Assembly (NCBI GenBank): GCA_913060665.1
Contig: CAJXUY010000003.1
Location: 248,001-312,000 of the forward strand
Direction: 5' to 3'
DNA length: 64,000 nucleotides
From: an uncultured Oleiphilaceae bacterium
GTDB lineage: Bacteria; Pseudomonadota; Gammaproteobacteria; Pseudomonadales; Oleiphilaceae
In this document: positions 59,247-64,000 of the stretch, in pieces
How positions within the stretch are numbered: position 1 is the first letter of the stretch
Layout of the letters: the number at the start of each line of letters is the position of its first letter
Translations under genes and position numbers: made by a program
Notes under the pieces: model-generated
The model's database searches: none
The model's input: only the letters and a program-made list of their open reading frames with translations
What the model was told of the DNA's origin: nothing

Positions 59247-60056
59247 ATGAGTAAACCCATCGTCCCATGGATAGGCGGAAAGCGTAAGCTAGCTAGTCAT
59301 ATCCTACCTTTATTTCCAGATCACCAGTGCTATGTCGAGCCCTTCTGTGGCGCTGCTGCACTATTCTTCATGAAAGAACCGTCACATGTTGAAGTACTCA
59401 ATGATGTTAACGGTGACCTGGTCAACCTTTATAGAGTCGTTAAACACCATTTAGAAGAGCTTTATAAGCAGTTTAAATGGGCATTAACATCAAGACAAAA
59501 CTGGGATTGGCTACAAGCGACGCCAGTTGAAACCCTTACCGATATCCAGCGTGCTGCCCGCTTTCTGTATCTTCAGAAGTTAGCTTTTGGTGGCAGAGTG
59601 GATGGCCAAAGCTTTGGTACAGCCACCACAAGCCGCCCACGCTTCAATATATTTACCCTGGAACAAGACTTAGCCGACGCGCACTATAGGCTATCGCCTG
59701 CCACTATTGAGAACCTTGACTGGAAAGCAGTCATAAAGAAGTATGATCGTCCCCACACCTTGTTTTATTGTGATCCACCCTACTGGGATACAGAAGGCTA
59801 TGGTGTTGAGTTCCCGTTCAGTGAATACGAAGAGATGGCCGAACTGGCTAAGTCTATCCAAGGCAACATGATCATCAGCATCAACGACCACCCTGCCATC
59901 CGAGAAGTATTTAAGGGTTTGCACATTAAAGAGGTGGACTATCAGTATACCGTTGGTGGGGGTGACAACCGCACTGATTGCGTAGAGTTGATTATAGGCA
60001 ATTGGGAGGGAGGAGTACCCGAACCAAAAGGTTCACAAGGAGGACTTTTCGAGTAG
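59247..60056 (+). CDS. D12-class N6-adenine DNA methyltransferase (Dam-like)
   Basis: 269 residues. VPWIGGKRKLASHILPLFPD (AdoMet-binding motif I, F/W-x-G-x-K), CYVEPFCGAAALFF, and the catalytic FYCDPPYWDTEGYG (DPPY). The target-recognition middle reads LQKLAFGGRVDGQSFGTATT. It methylates adenine, possibly GATC. At the far right end, the position of mom in Mu, so it probably protects packaged DNA from host restriction or tunes phage gene switching. Confidence 0.92.
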   Translation: MSKPIVPWIGGKRKLASHILPLFPDHQCYVEPFCGAAALFFMKEPSHVEVLNDVNGDLVNLYRVVKHHLEELYKQFKWALTSRQNWDWLQATPVETLTDIQRAARFLYLQKLAFGGRVDGQSFGTATTSRPRFNIFTLEQDLADAHYRLSPATIENLDWKAVIKKYDRPHTLFYCDPPYWDTEGYGVEFPFSEYEEMAELAKSIQGNMIISINDHPAIREVFKGLHIKEVDYQYTVGGGDNRTDCVELIIGNWEGGVPEPKGSQGGLFE

Positions 60057-60073
60057 AGGGGGAAACCCCTCTA
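60054..60073 (+). terminator. Hairpin after the methylase
   Basis: TAGAGGGG pairs with CCCCTCTA around a GAAA tetraloop, beginning at the methylase stop codon. No T-run follows, so a weak or processing-type end to the rightward late transcript. Confidence 0.5.
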
Positions 60074-60089
60074 TAAATGTGCTAATTTA

Positions 60090-60149
60090 CCAATTAATTC
60101 GCGTCCAGTATTAAATGAACTTTTGTCCAGTAATATGCGGCGCGCTACA
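60090..60149 (-). repeat. Right prophage end with transposase-binding sites
   Basis: Read inwards (minus strand) the end starts TGTAGCGCGC. R1, TTACTGGACAAAAGTTC, begins at 60133, with CTGG 19 bases from the terminus exactly as at the left end. R2, TACTGGACGCGAATTAATT, begins at 60110. Both share the core of the left-end sites. Confidence 0.8.
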
Positions 60150-60154
60150 TCTGG
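60150..60154. repeat. Target-site duplication, right copy
   Basis: TCTGG directly after the right terminus (…GCTACA), matching 21717-21721. Confidence 0.9.
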
Positions 60155-60235
60155 TCGGTTAAACTCATTCGTATCAACTCGAGTATTCACAGGAAATCAT
60201 ACACACATCATTTCACTTTTAATGTAGTTCGAAAC

Positions 60236-60970
60236 CTATTTATTCCATCCACTACCCGCATAGGAATTACATATTTTCATGATAACTCCTTTATTTTTCA
60301 AGGTATTCAACCCTTCTCTTAAAACATCTATATTATCTTTATGCTGTGATTTTCCTGATATAAAAAGCCAAATTTCGTTGCTACTAATAATACTTCCGGG
60401 AAATGTAATTAGATCTTTTAGTTTGGGTGTTTGTGAAAGATGATAATGTAAGATCAAGTCCGAGCCTATAATATACTGAAACCTATCCCTTAGCAGCATT
60501 TCGATTCCTTGCGAATAGTCATTAAACTCGAAGATTTCAGCAGCTTTAAATTTAATGTTCGCCCTTGCCACTTGGGATCCTCGAAGGATTCCAATTTTTG
60601 GATTTTCGATATGAATATAGCTAACGGTACTCTTTTTATTAAGCAGAGTGAGTCTAAGGTCATAAACTTTGGATATAGGGATAAGTTCGGGGTAATTATT
60701 ATTTTTCGTTGTATAAACTAGATCAGTTAAACCTTGAGATGCTTCTTTTAAAGTTCTTTTGTAGGGCTTAATTCTACTTTTTAGTGGCAGCTTCGTCTCC
60801 GTAGATAGCTCATTAGTAATATCCACTAGTATTCCAGATTGTCGATTAGAGTTTTCTTTAAACGCCAATGGAAACAATTCAGCGATAGATACATTCATAC
60901 CTGCTGGCTTTGCAACAGCCCCAGCGGGTATCACAATAACTAACAATACTATTAAACTCAGAGCGCGCAT
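60236..60970 (-). CDS. Periplasmic solute-binding protein (SBP_bac_3-like)
   Basis: 244 residues with a signal peptide (MRALSLIVLLVIVIPAGAVA, cleaved near AVAKPA). The body has the type-II binding-protein pattern: GILVDITNELSTETKLPLKS, LTDLVYTTKNNNYPELIPIS, IGILRGSQVARANI and IGSDLILHYHLSQTP. It resembles the stand-alone family-3-like proteins of marine bacteria with no adjacent permease. Ligand unknown. The prophage landed about 85 bases beyond its 3' end, leaving it intact. Confidence 0.75.
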   Translation of the reverse strand: MRALSLIVLLVIVIPAGAVAKPAGMNVSIAELFPLAFKENSNRQSGILVDITNELSTETKLPLKSRIKPYKRTLKEASQGLTDLVYTTKNNNYPELIPISKVYDLRLTLLNKKSTVSYIHIENPKIGILRGSQVARANIKFKAAEIFEFNDYSQGIEMLLRDRFQYIIGSDLILHYHLSQTPKLKDLITFPGSIISSNEIWLFISGKSQHKDNIDVLREGLNTLKNKGVIMKICNSYAGSGWNK

Positions 60971-61102
60971 AAACTATACCGTAAAGCAATTTCAGTAAAT
61001 TATACCATGAAGCGGTTTAAGTAAATAATAGACTAAAATCTGATACTTGGGGAGGTATCGTATAATAAGAGCGATAAATCTAATTGGCGAGCCGAACTTC
61101 CA

Positions 61103-61134
61103 AGTGAGTCGCGAAAGATAAAGCGGGACTCACT
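61103..61134. repeat. Inverted repeat downstream of the RND gene
   Basis: AGTGAGTC (61103-61110) and GACTCACT (61127-61134), perfect 8-bp arms; TAATTGG also occurs on both sides (61081 and 61134). It lies 52 bases beyond the RND stop. No T-run, so possibly a weak terminator or an mRNA-stabilising hairpin. Confidence 0.4.
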
Positions 61135-61185
61135 AATTGGTTACTGCAGTGTGGCCTCAAGAGGCAGATACCTACTTGTATTCTG

Positions 61186-64000
61186 CTATTCTGCGCGTTC
61201 TATTTTGAAAAATATACAGTACAAAGCAGGCACAACGCCAAGCGTTAAAGTGGTTCCAATAGCTAAACCAAAGGCCATGATTGATGCCATTCCATAAAAT
61301 AGGACATCTTGTCCGATGATCAAAGGTAGCAGACCGACGATAGTCGTAATAGTTGTGATGAGTATCGGTCTTAAGCGTCTAACACATGCTCTAACAACCG
61401 ACTCATAATCTGACCGAGATGACGTTTTTCGTTCAATATCAATTCGATCAATGAGTACGATAGCATTGTTCACGATGATCCCCGCCAATGAGAACAAGCC
61501 AAGTATCACTAGGAACCCAAACTCTGCCTCCATGACTCGTAAGCCAATCCCGACACCCAAGATAATCAAAGGAATGGTCAATAAGACAATCAAGGGACGC
61601 AAGTAGCCATTAAATTGGGCAACGAGAATTAACACGACTAACACCAGACAAAGTGGAAACCCGGCAAACAATGCCGCCACGCCAATTTTTGAGTCGGTCA
61701 CAATACCATCAAACTCAATGTAATGCCCTGGCTTCATTTGATCATTAAGCATTTGTAATTCGGCCTGCAGAAGCGGTGCCATATCTTCTGGCGACACCAA
61801 TAGATTACGAGCTTCAACCGTTACGGTGCGGGTCAAATCTTCTCTTTGCAGGGTAGAGAACCCAACCACTGGCCTGATCTCAGCTACCTGACTTAAGGGG
61901 ATTCCCTGTGTGCTTGAGCCTGGAAAAATGCTAACCGTTTCTAATCGTGATGGATTAATTCTTTCTGCCAACACCGCTCTTGCCATAATGGGGTAAACTT
62001 CATCTTGATCTCTATACTCTGATAGAGGGCTACCAGAAACATAGGAAGACAAACCAGATGCAATGTCTTTTGATGTCACACCCGCCTGCAATGCACGCTG
62101 TTGGTCCACTTGAATATCGAACCTTGTCACGGGATTAAACCAGTTAGACCATATATCAATGGTACCCGGGAACGCTGAAAGCAGCTGCTCGACTATCTCT
62201 GCTTGTTGCTGAATATAAACCGCATCATTCCCCTTTATCTGAATTTGAATCACATTGGGGTCAGAAGGGCCAAGAAACATACCGGACACCCGTGCTTCAA
62301 CATCAAACATCTTGGCTCTATAATCGTTTCTTAGTCTCGGTATCACCGCATCAACAGATGCTCTATCCCGCGTGTTTAATACAATGAACCCAACGTGACT
62401 TGCTTGATCTAGCGGCGCTAGTGACAGAACAAACCTAGGACCTCCAAATCCAACGTAGCCAATCGCATCGGTGATTTCTGGATAACGCGCTTCATCTTGT
62501 GCAATAGCCATCATCTGCTTGATACGTTCTTCTGTAGTTCTCGTTGTCACCCCTGCAGGTAGATTGACGTAAACCAAGACCTGATCTCTATCGCTGTCTG
62601 GAAAAAACTTCTTAGGAGTCGACTCAACCAAGGTCAGACCAAGTGGTAGAAGTAAAAACATCGCTATGGCAAATATTTTTTTTCTAGCCAAAATGCCACG
62701 TAAAATCGTTTCATACACTCGCTCCATCTTCCCAAAAAACCCGGGGGAGAACCGATTTCGCGCTATATCCTGCTGGTTATTCTTAACAAACATATGACAA
62801 AGCATAGGCGTAACCGTCATTGCCAAAAACCATGAAATACTCAAGGTAATCAAAATCACTAAAGAGATACTTCGTGTATATTCGCCAGCTGGATGCTGGG
62901 CTAGCATTAAAGGCGTAAACACGAGAATTGTCGTCAAGGAAGATGACAGCAAAGGTATTGCGAGCTCCTTACCGGTATCGGATAAAGCCCTATCTCGGTC
63001 TCCATGTTCGCCAAATCGTCGCTTAAAATCCTCTGCAATTACGACGCCGTTATCGACTAGTAGACCTAATGCTATCACCATAGTAGCAAGACTCATACGT
63101 TCTATGGCAATACCTGTAAAACCCATGAGCATCAGAGTTGCTAGTACAACAGCAGGTACAATAAAACCGACAATTAGCCCAGTTCTCAAGCCCAAAAACA
63201 ATATCACTACGCCTAGCACGATGCCTAACGTTTGCAGTACATTACCGGATACACCGTAGATCGCATTTTCTACCTGATCTGCTTGCCAAGTAATCACATC
63301 TAGGTCTAAACCAAGAGGCAAGGACTGTTGTAATTCAGTGATAACTTCTTTCGCGGCATTGGAATAATTGATGACACTTTGCCCGGTTTGCATCGTCACT
63401 GCTAAAACAATCGCTTGCTTACCGTTATAAATTGCGCTTCTCGGAGAAGGGTCAGCATAGCCTTTAGAGATATTAACCAATTCACTAAGCTTAAGTACCG
63501 CACCATCTTCTGGTAAACGGATTAACAAGTTTTTTACCTGATCAACCGATTTAAAATCACCCGTGGTGAGCAGTGAAAATGCGCGACTACCCGTATCAAT
63601 AACGCCACTTGGCGTGATGATATTTTGTGCTTGCAAAGCTGCCACGACAAAGTCTGGCGATAAACCTGCTTCAGCAAGTATTACATTCTCTACCTCAATA
63701 TAGATTCTCTCTTGCTGCGCTCCAATAATATCGACGTTTCGTGTGCCTGCTATTGAATTGAGTCTATCTCGAACATATTGGGAAAAATCGAATAGCTCTC
63801 CCATAGAGTAATCGTTACCCGTTAATGCAAGCGTAATAATGGCCACATCGCCATAGTCATCATTTACGGAAGGATAGCTTGCACCTTCTGGAAAATCATC
63901 CGATGCTGACTTTGCCGCTTCTTCTACTTCATCCCAGGTTTGGGCAAGCTTTTCAGCGGGTAGGTCATCGTAAGCTTTGACGTAAACCACCGACAGCCCA
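61186..64000 (-). CDS. RND efflux pump permease (N-terminus off window)
   Basis: About 938 residues visible; the frame is open past base 64000 (upstream residues GLSV precede VYVKAYDD), so the first about 90-100 residues are missing. It shows the RND duplication: membrane helices in two blocks with GLLVDNGVVIAEDFKRRFGE (helix 4, where most AcrB-type pumps have Asp-Asp but this has Asp-Asn) and FSLAGIIVNNAIVLIDRIDI (helix 10). The two porter regions contain ITDAIGYVGFGGPRFVLSLA and NPVTRFDIQVDQQRALQAGV. It ends IGTTLTLGVVPALYCIFFKI. Inner-membrane proton-driven exporter, substrate unknown; the membrane-fusion partner is probably just outside the window. Confidence 0.92.
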   Translation of the reverse strand, partial: GLSVVYVKAYDDLPAEKLAQTWDEVEEAAKSASDDFPEGASYPSVNDDYGDVAIITLALTGNDYSMGELFDFSQYVRDRLNSIAGTRNVDIIGAQQERIYIEVENVILAEAGLSPDFVVAALQAQNIITPSGVIDTGSRAFSLLTTGDFKSVDQVKNLLIRLPEDGAVLKLSELVNISKGYADPSPRSAIYNGKQAIVLAVTMQTGQSVINYSNAAKEVITELQQSLPLGLDLDVITWQADQVENAIYGVSGNVLQTLGIVLGVVILFLGLRTGLIVGFIVPAVVLATLMLMGFTGIAIERMSLATMVIALGLLVDNGVVIAEDFKRRFGEHGDRDRALSDTGKELAIPLLSSSLTTILVFTPLMLAQHPAGEYTRSISLVILITLSISWFLAMTVTPMLCHMFVKNNQQDIARNRFSPGFFGKMERVYETILRGILARKKIFAIAMFLLLPLGLTLVESTPKKFFPDSDRDQVLVYVNLPAGVTTRTTEERIKQMMAIAQDEARYPEITDAIGYVGFGGPRFVLSLAPLDQASHVGFIVLNTRDRASVDAVIPRLRNDYRAKMFDVEARVSGMFLGPSDPNVIQIQIKGNDAVYIQQQAEIVEQLLSAFPGTIDIWSNWFNPVTRFDIQVDQQRALQAGVTSKDIASGLSSYVSGSPLSEYRDQDEVYPIMARAVLAERINPSRLETVSIFPGSSTQGIPLSQVAEIRPVVGFSTLQREDLTRTVTVEARNLLVSPEDMAPLLQAELQMLNDQMKPGHYIEFDGIVTDSKIGVAALFAGFPLCLVLVVLILVAQFNGYLRPLIVLLTIPLIILGVGIGLRVMEAEFGFLVILGLFSLAGIIVNNAIVLIDRIDIERKTSSRSDYESVVRACVRRLRPILITTITTIVGLLPLIIGQDVLFYGMASIMAFGLAIGTTLTLGVVPALYCIFFKIERAE

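Larger units (their letters stand above)
21722..60149. mobile_element. Complete Mu-like transposable prophage
   Basis: 38,428 bp bounded by 5-bp direct repeats TCTGG. Both termini start TGT (read inwards), and both have CTGGACAA at inward positions 20-27. It encodes a DDE transposase, an AAA ATPase B, Ner, a repressor, Mor, GemA, terminase, DUF935 portal, MuF, protease/scaffold, capsid, a contractile tail and baseplate, lysis genes and a Dam-type methylase. All structural genes look intact, so it may be inducible. Gene order departs from Mu: early plus packaging genes run leftward from a central switch, and capsid/tail genes run rightward. Confidence 0.95.

Noticed and set aside
1-64000. CRISPR arrays, rRNA operons, insertion sequences
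   Set aside because: No regularly spaced repeats, no rRNA-like tracts, and no transposase other than the phage A gene were seen.

Overview
The window is chromosomal DNA of a gammaproteobacterium, probably marine. The host gene blocks dnaX-ybaB-recR-rnd-ycgL-ycgN and tatABC, and two AraC regulators of the long arabinose-binding-domain type, point to the Pseudomonadales/Oceanospirillales/Alteromonadales area. Genus cannot be fixed from the sequence alone. The window is host DNA from 1 to 21721, one complete Mu-like transposable prophage from 21722 to 60149 (38,428 bp), and host DNA again to 64000.

Host left arm: two glycosyltransferases (the first cut by the window edge), a secreted glycoside-hydrolase-like protein, then a leftward housekeeping block (ycgN, ycgL, rnd, recR, ybaB, dnaX). 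dnaX carries an A9 slippery run with a Shine-Dalgarno-like stimulator and an immediate -1 stop, as expected for programmed tau/gamma production. Next come an aldo-keto reductase (tas), an SDR, an alpha/beta hydrolase, a TetR and an AraC regulator. Divergent from the AraC gene is a Tat-exported amidohydrolase followed by its own tatABC, a ketopantoate-reductase-like gene and an unknown gene; a perfect 21-bp direct repeat with 22-bp period lies in the divergent region. An acetoacetate-decarboxylase-like gene, a second AraC gene, a frameshifted SDR remnant and a terminator precede the prophage.

Prophage: both ends are visible. A 5-bp target duplication (TCTGG) flanks termini that start TGT, each with the motif CTGGACAA exactly 19 bp in and further transposase-site-like copies. 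The layout is unusual for a Mu relative. The repressor and Ner switch sits near the middle (37.6-38.5 kb). Leftward from it run ner, a DUF3102 AT-hook protein, transposase A, ATPase B, an HD hydrolase, a holin, gemA, mor and replication-like genes. These are followed, after a hairpin, by a late operon of endolysin, DUF3164, terminase, portal and MuF head protein, ending in seven tiny genes at the left terminus. Rightward from 40.2 kb runs a second late operon: protease/scaffold, capsid, sheath, tube, tail chaperone with a -2 frameshift site, tape measure, baseplate, fibres, accessory proteins and a Dam-type methylase at the right terminus. Thus packaging genes and capsid/tail genes, which lie in one line in Mu, are divergent here. 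The two late operons share an identical 20-bp sequence with a 16-bp palindrome at matching distance from their first genes, probably the site of the Mor-type activator.

The most novel candidate is a compact four-way-junction RNA (23431-23523, + strand) with its own TATAAT promoter, between the head-protein gene and the tiny genes. The loop of its third hairpin repeats ten bases of the late-promoter palindrome, so it could pair with late leaders or titrate the activator. Other points of interest are a probable Acb2/Tad1-like anti-CBASS hairpin protein, an orphan MuF C-terminal domain next to the repressor, a PBECR-like nuclease tail on the head protein, and a second structured region by the right end.

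Host right arm: a periplasmic binding protein-like gene and the C-terminal part of an RND efflux pump cut by the window edge.
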